A stretch of 64,000 bases of DNA from Limnomonas spitsbergensis (Eukaryota > Chlorophyta > Chlorophyceae > Chlamydomonadales), in NCBI GenBank assembly GCA_037349105.1, contig JAYJMM010000114.1, positions 1,240,001 to 1,304,000 of the forward strand. Direction: 5' to 3'. The notes below the pieces were generated by a model. The model had not been told where the DNA came from, made no database searches, and worked only from the letters and a program-made list of their open reading frames with translations. This document shows, piece by piece, positions 52,564 to 64,000 of the stretch. Position numbers and translations under genes: made by a program. The number at the start of each line of letters is the position of its first letter. Positions within the stretch are counted from its first letter, which is position 1.

Positions 52564-52980
52564 TACCGTAGACGCGCTTTGCCTCCGCAAAAAATTAATG
52601 TTAATTTGCCTTCGCGGCTTAATAAATACTTTAACAATTAACTCATAGACGCATTTGCGGCTTATCACGCAATATTAAACAATTGCTTGTGCGCGCGCGC
52701 ACGCGCGTCACACCTTGTCTACACACAGGTACCGAACACATGCACACGCAATATCTGCACCGCGACCAGTTTGCCTGCTATAACAACGGCACTGCGCAAC
52801 CCAAGTTTGAGAACCGCTAACCGTTCGGTGGGGTAAGAGGTTTTTGCCCAGTGCCGTGCACTGCTTACAAAAGTATTGATTTCGGCCCGAGCGCCTTACG
52901 ACAACGTGTTTTCTGCATATTCCGATTAATAAACAAAAAAATTTCCTGGGCGTTCGCGGAGGCAAATAAAGTCTACGGTA
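52564..52980. mobile_element. MITE-like element, copy C (shorter shared ends)
   Basis: Starts TACCGTAGAC and ends GTCTACGGTA. The inner TTTGCCTCCGC and its inverse (GCGGAGGCAAA) extend the inverted repeat imperfectly. It shares TACCGTAGA with copies A and B, but the interior is different. No ORF. Confidence 0.75.
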
Positions 52981-53588
52981 GCTCCCAACAAGTTCGACCA
53001 CATCTTGCACAAAAGCTAGGACACTGTAAGGGTCAATGATATGTCGACTGGAAGCAAGTACCAGTGGCGGCGAAATCGGAAGGAGTGTGAGTGATTTATG
53101 CACCGAAACTTCCAACTTCAACAAATGTCTATGCACCGGATTTTCTTAGAGTTTTCACTTCAAAAACTAGGTTTGAGCAAAGCAGACTAGCGTTTTGCGC
53201 TAAAGTCAAATGCATCAGTGGCGAAATATGCTCGGAGACCTTCGAAAAGTGCAGAAAGCCCCATACTTCAACTGAAATCGGTTAGCGATCCCTTTCAACT
53301 CCTTCCTTTCAGTCAGTCACCTGGGTATATTTGAATATAGGAAGTCGCGAAAGTATGCTGCGTCAGCAACGGACAGCGTCCTACGGAGTTTGCACGGGCA
53401 GGGCCCGAGGAGCAGTGTGAGGTGCCAGACCGCCAGGGTCACCTATCATCAGGGGCTGCCTAGCCCCCCTGGCCTGGGGATCAGCGAAAACCATTTCACA
53501 CATCCACACCTTCCTTAAAAATTTCTGGAGCGAGCACAAACCACAATTCTGTTTATGTCAGAGCACACGCATGCAGCGCAACAGCCAT
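52981..53588. other. Stretch downstream of the FtsH-type gene
   Basis: No gene, RNA or repeat recognised. Confidence 0.35.
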
Positions 53589-53593
53589 TTACA
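53589..53593 (-). terminator. TGTAA poly(A) signal of the FtsH-type gene
   Basis: TTACA on the plus strand, about 290 bases after the stop codon at 53,880 on the gene strand. Confidence 0.4.
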
Positions 53594-53879
53594 GCACTTC
53601 GTGACGAGTCCTACAGCTCTGCAGATAAAGGGCTCCAAGTTTCTGTTGCGGCTTCTGGCCCAACATTCCTGCAGTATGAAGCCAGTCCCACCCAATCACC
53701 CACTTCCTGCAAACATCTCAGTAATCTGGTGCGACAAACTTGCCCAGCCGGAGGTCCCTGACCCTCCAAACACAGCAATCAGCTGGCCGCTACAGCCACA
53801 GCCTGTACCCGCAGCACACACCATGCCAGTGTTCCCACATTCAACAGCCGCCGTGCATCAAGCGTTCCTGCTCAGCCTC

Positions 53880-56800
53880 TCACGTAGAAGCCCCCGCGCT
53901 CTTCCTGGTCCCAGCAGCCACTGCAGCTGCAGCTGCTGCCGCGCCCACAGCCGGCACTGACGTCGTAGACGATCGCGGAGGTGCTGTCGCGCCGGCGGGG
54001 GCTGCGGCCGCCGCAGGTAAAGCAACTGAGGGTTCCGAACCCGAAGTGAGCGCCGGCACAACCGCGGCGGCCAAAGCCATGTCAGCCATCTTCGCATTTG
54101 CTTCTGCCAGGAGGGCTTTGATCTGAGCGCCTGTTAATGTCTCGCGGTCGATCAACGCCTGATAGTGGCAGGATGGGACACGTAATAGTGGTAAAGGAGG
54201 TGCATCAGCCCCAGGCCATTTCAAGGACTCGAGTAATTTATAGGACTCAAAGGAGTGATTTCTAGACTCACAGTATTTTCAGGACCCAAGGGTAATTTCT
54301 AGGACTCAGCGGAGTAATTGGGACATAACAGTTTTTTCCAGGACTCATGGGTGATTTCTAGGACATAGACATAATAGTGATTTCTAGGACTCCGCTCATA
54401 TATGATATATCTGACTGACTATCCTCAGGAATGCAACGGCCCAGGCTGCTTGGATAGGACATTAATGCCATACTAGAGCCCCGAAGCTGAGGTTAAAGCC
54501 CTAGACCCTAATGCCAAACTTCAACCCTACAGCATAGTAGGTCAAGGTTAAAACCCTGGACCCTAATGCCAAACTTGAACCCTGAAGCTTAGGGTTAATG
54601 TTAAAACCCTCGACCCTAATGACAGACTTGAACCCTGCAGCATAGGGTTTAGGTCAAGGTTAAAACCCTGAACCCTAATGCCATGCTTGAACCCTACAAC
54701 TCTCACCTTAGCTAATGTGTGCAGCTCGCCCTCGTGGCCACTGAGGATTGCCTTGGCCCTCTCGTATGCCCCCTGCACAATGGAGTGTCACCAAGTTTTC
54801 AACAGGTTTCAGACAGGTTCCAGCCAGGTTCCAGCCAGGTTCCAGCCAGGTTCCAGACAGGTTCCAGACATGTTTCAGACAGGTTCCAGACATGTTTCAG
54901 ACATGTTCCAGACATGTTCCATACAGGTTCCATACATGTTTCATACAGGTTCCAGACATATTTCAGACAGGTTCCAGACATGTTTCAGACTGGTTCCAGA
55001 CATGTTCCAGACATGTTCCAGACATGTTCCAGACATGTTTCAGACAGGTTCCAGACAGGTTCCAGACAGGTTCCAGACAGGTTCCAGACAGGTTCCAGAC
55101 ATGTTCCAGACAGGTTCCAGACAGGTTCCAGACAGGTTCCAGACAGGTTCCATACAGATTCAAGACAGGTTCCATACAGGCTCCATACAGGTTCCAGACA
55201 GGTTCCAGACAGGTTCCAGACAGGTTTCAGACAGGTTCCAGACATGTTCCAGACAGGTTCCATACAGGTTCCAGACAGGTTCCAGACAGGTTCCAGACAG
55301 GTTCCAGACATGTTTCAGACATGTTCCAGACATGTTCCAGACATGTTCCAGACATGTTCCAGACATGTTCCAGACATGTTCCAGACATGTTCCAGACATG
55401 TTCCAGACATGTTCCAGACATGTTCCAGACATGTTCCAGACATGTTCCAGACATGTTCCAGACATGTTCCAGACATGTTCCAGACATGTTCCAGACATGT
55501 TCCAGACATGTTCCAGACATGTTCCAGACATGTTCCAGACATGTTCCAGACATGTTCCAGACATGTTCCAGACATGTTCCAGACAGGTTCCAGACATGTT
55601 TCAGACAGGTTCCACACAAGGTCCTCGCCTGGCTTGTTCACGTTACGCAATGCGTCGCACAAAGCAGGCAGAGAATTTATCCTCGTCCATTCATCACCCC
55701 CCAAACTAAAACATCAAACGTCACTTGTTAGTCTCCGAAATTCTGGACCAGTGCACATCTTCCAGCTATCTATGAACTTTATCCAGCCTGGCCTGCGCCT
55801 CACGGCGGTCTGTGCCAGTTGGTGCCTGAACTGTGCCTCACGCGATCTCTGCCTCACGGTCTCTGCCAGACAAAGTCTCGGTCTCACAACGCGTGCCGTA
55901 CCCCTACACTGCCTGTAACCTGGATGCATCATAAGCCCCATGCAGAGCACAGACCGCCATCAGGCCAGGCTCCGTGAGGCACAGGTCAGGCACAGACCGC
56001 CGTCAGGCACAGGCACCATGAGGCACAAACCACCTTCGGGCCAAGGCCAGGCTTCGTCAGGCGCAGGCCGCCGTTAGGAGGCACATCAGGCAAAGGCAGT
56101 CACCGCGAGGCACATGTTAAGCACCACCAGGCCCAGGTTCAGGGCATGTTCCCACCTGCACCAATGCCTTGACCTCTGACTCCACTATGCTGCGCGTCTC
56201 GCTGCTGATGCTCCGCCCGTCATCCTCATACTCAAGACAGACCTGGCCCAGCCGTGAGCTCATGCCGTACCTGATGAAGTAATGGCACAACACGGTTATA
56301 TATCCGTATTGGTCAGGATAACCAGAGTGGATGAATGAAACACATCCTTCAGGTAGACCCGCATGCGTGCATACAGGCTGCCATGTAGCTGCGCCCGCAT
56401 GCGTGCTTACAGGCAGCCATGTAGCTGCGCCCGCATGCGTGCATACAGGCAGCCATGCAGCTGCGCCTGCATGCATGCATACAGGCAGCCATGCAGCTGC
56501 CTGATTTAGAGGACAAGGCGACCGTCACATGCGGTGCATGATGCATGGTGCATGGACCGTCACATGCATGGTGCGGAGACACAAAAGACTGCTGCAACTC
56601 TACAATTGGTTCCCAAGTATCTATACCTTCATTTGAGTGCTGGCACCCCCTCCTATCGTAATTCAGTGTCCTAGATAATGATGAGGCTACATTTTGAAGT
56701 TAGGCCTCCATTCTGCATGACTGCATTCAAGATGCTCTACCAAGATGCTCTACCAAGGTGCTCTACCAAGGTGCTTTACCAAGGTGCTCTACCAAGGTGC

Positions 56801-59800
56801 TCTACCAAGGTGCTCTACCAAGGTGCTCTACCAAGATGCTCTACCAAGATGCTCTACCAAGATGCGCTACCAAGATGCGCTACCAAGATGCGCTACCTTG
56901 ATGCGCTACCAAGATGCGCCTTCAAGGCGGCACATGTTGCGATCAGAGCGCGACTCGTTGCAACCACACGGGAGATCCAAATCAAGAGCTGTGCGGATGA
57001 GGGACAGCAACCTAGGGAGGAGGCGAAGGGGACACACACATGGGCCTCTGCTCACTTGGTCACCATTGCCCGTGCCAGCGCCGTCGCCTGCTTAAGGTCC
57101 GAGGAGGCGCCAGTGGTGACATCGTCATCTCCAAAGATGAGCTCCTCGGCCACGCGGCCTCCCATGCAAACGTCGAGGCGGGCGAGCATCTGCCGCCGGG
57201 ACAGCGTCGTCACGTCCTCGTCCGGGAGCTGGCTGACCATGCCCAGGGCCAGGCCTGGGCAGCAGGTTAAGAGTGATGTGTGCACATGTGAGTGTGATAT
57301 GTAAGCACATTTAAGTGATGTGTGAGCACGTTGAAGTGATGTGTGCACATGTAAGAGTGACATGTGAGCACATTTAAGTGATATGTAAGCATGTTGGCCG
57401 CATGGGTAAACGCCTTTCCAGTGATGCTTGGGCTGCGCTGCCCCCCCCCCACGACCTCATCACACAGCTCTTCCACTTCGAGAAGTCCCCCCCCACCACC
57501 ACCATGCCACCACACAGCTCCTTCTCTTCAAGACCCCTGACTGACTTCATTGAAAAGGCTTTCAGTGAGCCCTCAGAGGAGATGCCCCCCCCCTATTCAC
57601 ACACATACCCTCTCTTTTTAAGAGACCCAGGCTGACTTCACCATCAGAAATCTTTGTGGGCTCTCAGAGGGTATGTGCTTTCGCCCTCCCCAAACCACCC
57701 ACACACACAGCCTTCTCCTTTGGAAAGACCCAGGCTAACTGCACATCAGTATAACACAATCGGTGCACACCAGGGGGCTCCTATGAAAGATCAATGGACC
57801 TGTTTCTAGGACGGTCCAATGCTCCCCCCCCCCCTCCCACCCCAGAGCTTGCTGCTCCCCACCTCTGGGCACAACGGTGGCCTTGTGCACCGGGTCGGCT
57901 CCCTCGGTGTGGATCGCCACCAGCGCGTGCCCGCCCTCATGGTACGCGGTGAGCCGGCGGCTCTTCTCGCTGATCACCGCGGACTTGCGCTCCGCGCCCA
58001 TGATGATGCGGTCCCGGGCGTATTCTATCGCCTGCATGTTTACGGTCTTGCAACCCGTCTTTGCCGCCTACAGACAGGGGCGAGATCATGGAGCAGGCTC
58101 AGGAGCCGTGGGAACCGTCAACTGTACAACAGTCACACCCTGGTTCGTTGTGAATACGAACACGAGCCATTTAGTATTATGTTTTCCCGTCTGGCGTTTG
58201 TGCGTGCTGTCGCCCAACCTCAGCAATTGACAGCTGCTTACGAAGATCACAGTCTTCTCTGATGGGGATAAATGGTGCTTACCGTAGAGCGGGTTTGACT
58301 CTGCTATTCATTAATTAGTTCTGAGGGTGTGCGGTTTCTTTCTGGCCTGATTTGTATTCCACTCTTGCTTATCCGGAGCTCCGTATTTAGCAACATGTCT
58401 GAGGTCTGACTTCTCAGATCTAACAGTCTCAGGGGTACCGGTATCAGCTGACCTGCAGCCGGTAGGCCGCTGTAGGAGGAGTGAGCGACCTGGACCGGGC
58501 AAGTGTAAAAATGGCGACGGTGGGGTTTGAACCCACGCTCTTTCGAACTGGTGCCTAAAACCAGCGCCTTAGACCACTCGGCCACGTCACCTCTGACAAT
58601 TGAGGGCATCGCCCGGTCCAGGAGCAGGCCCCAAACCACTCATCCTCCAAGTCCTGCACCTACCCGTACCTATTCCCTTGCCTCTCCTATTTTTGCCGTT
58701 ACCATGGACGAAGGTTATTTTTGCTTCATACGGACGTTCCCTCGTGTCTCCTGATTTGCGCTGCGGCATACTAGGTCAAGTTTGTTCGGTCTGAAATGGT
58801 CATTCCCTAGCAATTCTGCTGCAGCCTCGGATCAAAGGTGTTCCTCCTTCATGCGGGAGTCTGCGTGCTGAAAGAAAGAAAGAAAACTACGCCCCGTGGG
58901 GGGCCTGAGAATTAAGGAAGCAGCGCAGCCTGGGCCAAAGCCACATCCCACGCCGTCACCGTAGTCTGCGTACTGTGTGTAAAAGCATGCCCCATCAAGC
59001 ACCAGTTTGGACAGGACGGACTTTCTTTGAACCAGGGCAGGGCACACAAGTTATAACCCGTGTGCATCCATATTAGCTTCACACCTCCTCAGCGATGAGG
59101 GCAGACTGAGGGTTGGATGTGAGGAGTCCTCATCCAACCCTCAGTCTGCCCTCATCACCTGAATGGCTGCCGCGTCCACACCTCCACCAGCTCCTACCCC
59201 CCTGACATAAACCCTGAACCTGCCCCTCTCACCTGAATGGCAGCCACATTAACCAGGTTGGCTAGGTCAGCTCCACTAAAGCCTGGAGTGGCCCGGGCGA
59301 TAACCTGAACCCAGGGGTGTGTGGGAGTGGAGGACTTGCAGCAGTGCATCACAGGAAATCGGCACCACCCACCTGCAAGAGAGACGTAAGAAAGGCTCTA
59401 TTCCCTATCTGGTGCTTTGTAACCAGCGGTGCCTTGGTGGCCAGGTTCACAATGGCGCACCAGCTGACGCCAAATGATGTGGTCCGATCATAACGAAAGC
59501 AACACATGAATGTACACATACACACGAAAGTGGCAAGCGGGGACATGCAGCAGCAAACACACACACACACACGAAAGTGGCAAGTGGGGACATGCAGCAG
59601 CAAACACACACACACACACGAAAGTGGCAAGCGGGGACATGCAGCAGCAAACACACACACACACACAAAGGTGGGAAGCGGGGACATGCAGCAGCAAACA
59701 CACACACACACACACACGAAGGTGGCAAGCGGGGACGTGCAGCAGCAAACACACACACACACACGAAGGTGGCAAGCGGGGACATGCAGCAAACACACAC

Positions 59801-60518
59801 ACACACACGAAAGTAGCAAGCGGGGACATGCAGCAGCAAACACACACACACACACGAAGGTGGCAAGCGGGGACATGCAGCAGAAACACACACACACACA
59901 CGAAGGTGGCAAGCGGGGACGTGCAGCAGCAAACACACACACACACACGAAGGTGGCAAGCGGGGACATGCAGCAGCAAACACACACACACACACGAAGG
60001 TGGCAAGCGGGGACATGCAGCAGCAAAACACACACACACACGAAGGTGGCAAGCGGGGACGTGCAGCAGCAAACACACACACACACATGAAGGTGGCAAG
60101 CGGGGACGTGCAGCGGCAAACACACACACATGAAGGTGGCAAGCGGGAACATGCAGCAGCAAACACACACACACAAAGGTAGCAAGCGGAGACATGCAGC
60201 AGCAAACACACACACACGAAGATGGCAAGCGGGGACATGCAGCAGCAAACACACACACACACACAAAGGTGGCAAGCGGGGACATGCAGCAGCAAACACA
60301 CACACACGAAAGTGGCAAGCGGGGACATGCAGCAGCAAACACACACACACACACGAAGATGGCAAGCGGGGACATGCAGCAGCAAACACACACACACACA
60401 CAAAGGTGGCAAGCAGGGACGTGCAGCAGCAAACACACACACGTGAAGGTGGCAAGCGGGGACACGCATCAGCAAACACACACACACACACACAAGAGGT
60501 GACAAGCAGGCATGCAGC

Positions 60519-60555
<37 letters not shown>

Positions 60556-61507
60556 AGGTGGCAAGCGGGGACATGCAGCAGCAAACACACACACACGAAG
60601 GTGGCAAGCGGGGACATGCAGCTGCAAACACACACACACACAAAGGTGGCAAGCGGGGACATGCAGCAGCAAACACACACACACACACGAAGGTGGCAAG
60701 CGGGGACATGCAGCAGCAAACACACACACACACACACACGAAGGTGGCAGGCGGGAACATGCAGCAGCAAACACACACACACACAAACACACACACACAA
60801 AGGTGGCAAGTGGGGACATGCAGCAGCGAACACACACACATGAAGGTGGCAAGCGGGGACATGCAGCAAACACACACACACACGAAGGTGGCAAGCGGGG
60901 GCATGCTGCAGCAAAAACACACACGAAGGTGGCAAGCGGGGACATGCATCAGCAAACACACACACACGAAAGTGGCAAGCGGGGACATGCTGCAGCAAAC
61001 ACAAACACACACACAAAGGTGGCAAGCGGGGACATGCAGCAGCAAACACACACACACGAAGGTGGCAAGCGGGGACATGCAGCAGCAAACACACACACAC
61101 ACACACACGAAGGCGGCAAGCGTGGACATGCAGCAGCAAACACACACACACACACACACACACGAAGGTGGCAAGCGGGGACATGCAGCAGCAAACACAC
61201 ACACACGAAGATGGCAAGCGGGGACATGCAGCAGCAAACACACACACACACACAAAGGTGGCAAGCGGGGACATGCAGCAGCAAACACACACACACGAAA
61301 GTGGCAAGCGGGGACATGCAGCAGCAAACACACACACACGAAGATGGCAAGCGGGGACATGCAGCAGCAAACACACACACACACACACACAAAGGTGGCA
61401 AGCAGGGACGTGCAGCAGCAAACACACACACATGAAGGTGGCAAGCGGGGACACGCATCAGCAAACACACACACACACACACAAGAGGTGACAAGCAGGC
61501 ATGCAGC

Positions 61508-61538
<31 letters not shown>

Positions 61539-63287
61539 GAAGGTGACAAGCGGGGACATGCAGCAGCAAACACACACACACGAAGGTGGCAAGCGGGGAC
61601 ATGCAGCAGCAAACACACAAACGAAGGTGGCAAGCGGGGACATGCAGCTGCAAACACACACACACACAAAGGTGGCAAGCGGAGACATGCAGCAGCAAAC
61701 ACACACACACACACGAAGGTGGCAAGCGGGGACATGCAGCAGCAAACACACACACACACACACGAAGGTGGCAAGCGGGGGCATGCAGCAGCAAACACAC
61801 ACACACACAAAAACACACACACAAAGGTGGCAAGTGGGGACATGCAGCAGCGAACACACACACATGAAGGTGGCAAGCGGGGACATGCAGCAAACACACA
61901 CACACACACACACGAAGGTGGCAAGCGGGGGCATGCTGCAGCAAAAACACACACGAAGGTGGCAAGCGGGGACATGCTGCAGCAAACACACACACACGAA
62001 GGTGGCAAGCGGGGACATGCTGCAGCAAACACACACACACACACAAAGGTGGCAAGCGGGGACATGCAGCAGCAAACACACATACACACACACGAAGGTG
62101 GCAAGCGGGGACATGCAGCAGCAAACACACACACACGAAGGTGGCAAGCGGGGACATGCAGCAGCAAACACACACACACACACACACGAAGGCGGCAAGC
62201 GTGGACATGCAGCAGCAAACACACACACACACACACACACACGAAGGTGGCAAGCGGGGACATGCAGCAGCAAACACACACACACGAAGGTGGCAAGCGG
62301 GGACATGCAGCAGCAAACACACACACACGAAGGTGGCAAGCGGGGACATGCAGCAGCAAAACACACACACACACACACACACCTTGAGGTCCATGTCTGT
62401 CGCGCGGGGGATGTCCTTGAAATGTCGCTCCAGGATTTGCCGCCGGCCCTCCACATCAGGGTTGGGCACAATCACGTGGCGGTCAAAGCGACCGGGACGG
62501 ATCAGGGCCTGCCACACAACGGGGCAGTGCCACACGCATGGATCAGTGGGGTCTGGCCACGGGTTCGGGCTTTGGGTTCAGGGTTAGGGGCTTTGGGTTT
62601 AGGGCTTTGGGTGAAGGGCTTCGGGTTAAGGGTTCTCATGACCACCCGCCTGGCCAGACATCCCGACGCAGGCTCGACGGAACACCCATGCCATCATCAC
62701 TTGTCGGCCGGGATGATCCAAACATGATTTGGGCTCACCCTGTCAAGATCAGCCCGTACGCGGAAGAATGCCCAGTTAATGTTTCTTTTTCAGGCTACAA
62801 GGCCTCCATCAGCAGGTCGCCCTGCAGCCGTCAGAGGCCCCATTGGGACCAGACCTGGACCGGCCTACGGCCAGCGGCCAAAGCAGCAAGGATTGCCACA
62901 CCTGGGGCCTCTGGCGGGAGGCCGCGTTGTAGCTGATATGTAGCTGATTCACGAAAAAGGAGCAGTGCGCCCAGTTCCAGGTCACAGCCCCCAGCTCCTT
63001 AAACAAACCCGCCCTGCCTCTTGCACGGAGCCACAAGCCCTAGACCGAAAACGCCTTGCCTCTTGCAGCGAGCCACGAGCTCTGAACCCTCAACCCTAAA
63101 CATACTGCCTCTTAAAGGAGCCACAAGCTATAACCCTTAAAACCCTAACCCCTGTCCATCTGCCACAGGCTATCACCTTATCCAGGACCTCAGGGAAGTT
63201 GGTGGCCGCAACGACAATGACGCCCTCACTGCTCTTGAAGCCATCCAGCTCCACGAGCAGCTGGTTGAGCGTCATGCGCATGTACTG
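53880..63287 (-). CDS. i-AAA (YME1/FtsH-type) membrane protease, 3' part
   Basis: ATP-dependent zinc metalloprotease for membrane-protein quality control in mitochondria or plastids. Exons (gene order): 63287-63177 ([28 protein letters not shown]), 62508-62383 ([20 protein letters not shown]), 59304-59233 ([20 protein letters not shown]), 58067-57863 (zinc site [20 protein letters not shown]), 57254-57056 ([20 protein letters not shown]), 56270-56156 ([20 protein letters not shown]), 54772-54707 ([20 protein letters not shown]), 54158-53880 ([15 protein letters not shown], then an Ala-rich tail ending GAST). Every join keeps phase. The arginine finger, second region of homology, HEGGH and the third zinc ligand region are present; Walker A and B lie beyond the right edge. 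The closest family is YME1/FTSH4/FTSH11; organelle target cannot be told. Confidence 0.93.
54790..55612. repeat. 11-bp minisatellite (TTCCAGACATG)
   Basis: About 75 copies of TTCCAGACA(T/G)G in the protease intron between 54,772 and 56,156. The last 250 bases are almost perfectly uniform. All frames are open because 11 bp is not a multiple of 3; the apparent proteins ([11 protein letters not shown] repeats) are artefacts. Confidence 0.95.
56357..56495. repeat. 36-bp minisatellite
   Basis: Four copies of a unit with GCATGCGTGCATACAGGC and AGCCATGTAGCTGCGCC in a protease intron. Confidence 0.85.
56729..56930. repeat. 13-bp minisatellite (ATGCTCTACCAAG)
   Basis: About 15 copies of (A/G)TGC(T/G)CTACCAAG in the protease intron between 56,270 and 57,056. 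A looser GATGTGTGAGCACATTTAA repeat follows at 57,265-57,395 in the next intron. Confidence 0.9.
58280..58345. mobile_element. MITE end relic, copy D
   Basis: TACCGTAGAGCGGGTTTGAC, then CTATTCATTAATTAGTT and GGGTGTGCGG, parallels the left end of the element at 44,952. No right inverted repeat found, so it is a fragment or decayed. Lies in a protease intron. Confidence 0.55.
58507..58511 (-). terminator. RNA polymerase III terminator of tRNA-Leu
   Basis: TTTTT on the gene strand, one base after the tRNA 3' end. Confidence 0.8.
58513..58591 (-). tRNA. tRNA-Leu(UAG)
   Basis: 79 nt. 7-bp acceptor stem (GGTGACG/CGTCGCC, one G-T pair), D arm GCC...GGC, anticodon stem CTGGT/ACCAG with loop TTTAGGC (anticodon TAG, reads CUA), an 11-nt variable arm as in class II tRNAs, and T stem GTGGG/CCCAC. 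A box TGGCCGAGTGG and B box GGTTCAAACCC match polymerase III consensus. No intron, no encoded CCA. It sits inside a protease intron on the same strand. Confidence 0.95.
59094..59156. repeat. Perfect 26-bp inverted repeat (hairpin)
   Basis: Arms 59094-59119 and 59131-59156 are exact inverse complements separated by 11 nt (TGAGGAGTCCT). The right arm runs into CTCATCACCTGAATGGC, a near copy of the donor edge of the protease exon at 59,233. The transcript of this intron would fold into a long perfect hairpin. Confidence 0.9.
59520..62378. repeat. 2.9-kb minisatellite with a 1-kb higher-order period
   Basis: About 60 copies of a 40-55 bp unit: a CACA run of variable length plus GAAGGTGGCAAGCGGGGACA and TGCAGCAGCAAA. 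Fills the protease intron between 59,304 and 62,383; the donor of the upstream exon (AAG/GTGTGTG) is itself part of the array. Marker variants recur about 1 kb apart (AAGAGGTGACAAGCAGGC at 60,494 and 61,483; GGCATGCTGCAGCAAAAA near 60,900 and 61,930). ORFs of up to 977 residues on both strands are artefacts. Confidence 0.95.
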
Positions 63288-63563
63288 CTGGTCCTACGAA
63301 CACAGGATTTAGGTCGGAGGGTTAATATCAGCATCATGCCCATGCGCATGTACTGCTGGTCCTACGAACACAGGATTTAGGTCGGAGGGTTAATATCAGC
63401 ATCATGCCCATGCGCATGTACTGCTGGTCCTACGGACACAGGATTTAGGTCGGAGGGTTAATATCAGCATCATGCCCATGCGCATGTACTGCTGGCCCTA
63501 CGGACACAGGATTTAGGTCGGAGGGTTAAGCGTTTACATGAGCGTCATGCCCATGGCATGTAC
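63273..63563. repeat. 68-bp tandem repeat seeded at a protease exon edge
   Basis: Copies begin at 63,273 (the exon's own edge), 63,341, 63,409, 63,477 and a decayed one near 63,550. Each holds CATGCGCATGTACTGCTGG, i.e. the acceptor site and first codons (QYMRM) of the exon at 63,177-63,287. Confidence 0.9.
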
Positions 63564-64000
63564 TGCAGAGCCTACGGAGAGAGGACACACAGGTCATACG
63601 AGCCTCCATCTGCGCAGGTTCTGCTGGCCATGCAGGGAGGGCAGTACCTGGGCCGGCTCAGGGCCTGGTTCAGCGCATTGCCAACACATTGCAAGCCAAC
63701 GTCCCATGGATCCTGCAGCCGCATGTTAACGGATCTGGGGCCCTTGAGCAGTGCACACATGGCCCCGGTAGCCATGTCCCATGCTTCCGTCAAAATGAGC
63801 GGCTTCTTTTATCCAAGCACGTATGATGAACAGATCTGGCGCCCTTGAACAGTGGAGGGTTACCAAAAATGCTCCCCATGGATCAGGGTTATGGCACTTT
63901 TGCAGCCTCAAGTGGTTGGAACCGTGAAAGGACTTCCAAGAGACAGACTACCCCCCCCCCCCCCTGACCGCTGACATCAAGTTTGTGCACAAGCACGGGT
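63564..64000. other. Right edge, no exon recognised
   Basis: Should be intron of the protease gene; its Walker-motif exons were not found here and must lie beyond the window. It holds a C run near 63,951-63,964. Confidence 0.4.

Noticed and set aside
54678..55918. Plus-strand ORFs of 327-399 residues ([11 protein letters not shown] repeats) and their minus counterparts
   Set aside because: Produced by an 11-bp tandem repeat that cycles through all frames inside a protease intron.
59349..62727. Open frames of up to 977 residues on both strands ([14 protein letters not shown] and [13 protein letters not shown] repeats)
   Set aside because: They are translations of a CA-rich minisatellite in an intron; several frames on both strands are open at once.

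Overview
The window looks like nuclear DNA of a GC-rich green alga, most likely a chlorophyte of the Chlamydomonas/Volvox type. The evidence is: short exons with GT-AG introns; TGTAA poly(A) signals; divergent histone gene pairs ending in 16-nt histone stem-loops; a plastid SufE-BolA fusion gene; TTTAGGG-type telomere-like tracts; and introns packed with minisatellites. No species can be named from the sequence alone.

Layout. 1-700: last exon of the R-SNARE gene YKT6 (+). 1.5-7.4 kb: SUFE1, a SufE-BolA Fe-S assembly gene (-), reconstructed as seven in-phase exons (the first is tentative). 7.9-8.6 kb: a decayed tRNA-like sequence and a MITE-like element. 9,064-27,785: an 18.7-kb Ty3/gypsy-type retrotransposon encoding Gag-protease, then RT, RNase H, a DNMT3-like cytosine methyltransferase, a DDE integrase and a PHD finger. 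Its terminal repeats are split (L ... X-L-X), and its primer binding site is exactly complementary to a stretch of its own LTR. 27.8-38.8 kb: an H2B gene and a large tandem duplication that repeats the 3' half of the retrotransposon plus H2B; the second H2B carries a 4-bp frameshift. 38.9-39.4 kb: H2A. 39.6-41.7 kb: a decayed DEAD-box helicase gene. 43.3-44.2 kb: H4 and a tail-less H3. 44.6-46.3 kb: a second copy of part of the SUFE1 locus, interrupted by another MITE. 47.0-50.6 kb: a DUF2993/LmeA-like gene (-). 52.6-53.0 kb: another MITE. 53.9 kb to the right edge: the 3' part of an i-AAA (YME1/FtsH-type) protease gene (-), with a tRNA-Leu inside one intron and a 2.9-kb minisatellite inside another.

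How the parts relate. The histone genes form a small cluster of divergent pairs (H2B/H2A and H4/H3) that share short promoter motifs. Retrotransposon insertion, tandem duplication and small lesions have damaged it: one H2B has lost its shared promoter, the other is frameshifted, and H3 lacks its tail. SUFE1 (plastid Fe-S), the i-AAA protease (organelle proteolysis) and YKT6 (membrane fusion) are ordinary housekeeping genes with no operon-like link. Repeatedly, intronic minisatellites or duplications carry a copy of a neighbouring exon edge with its splice site.

The best candidate for an undescribed system is the retrotransposon: methyltransferase and chromatin-reader domains, an apparent self-priming start, and a permuted LTR arrangement in an element with a DDE integrase. 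All coordinates come from reading the sequence by eye; exon joins were checked by phase but not against transcripts.
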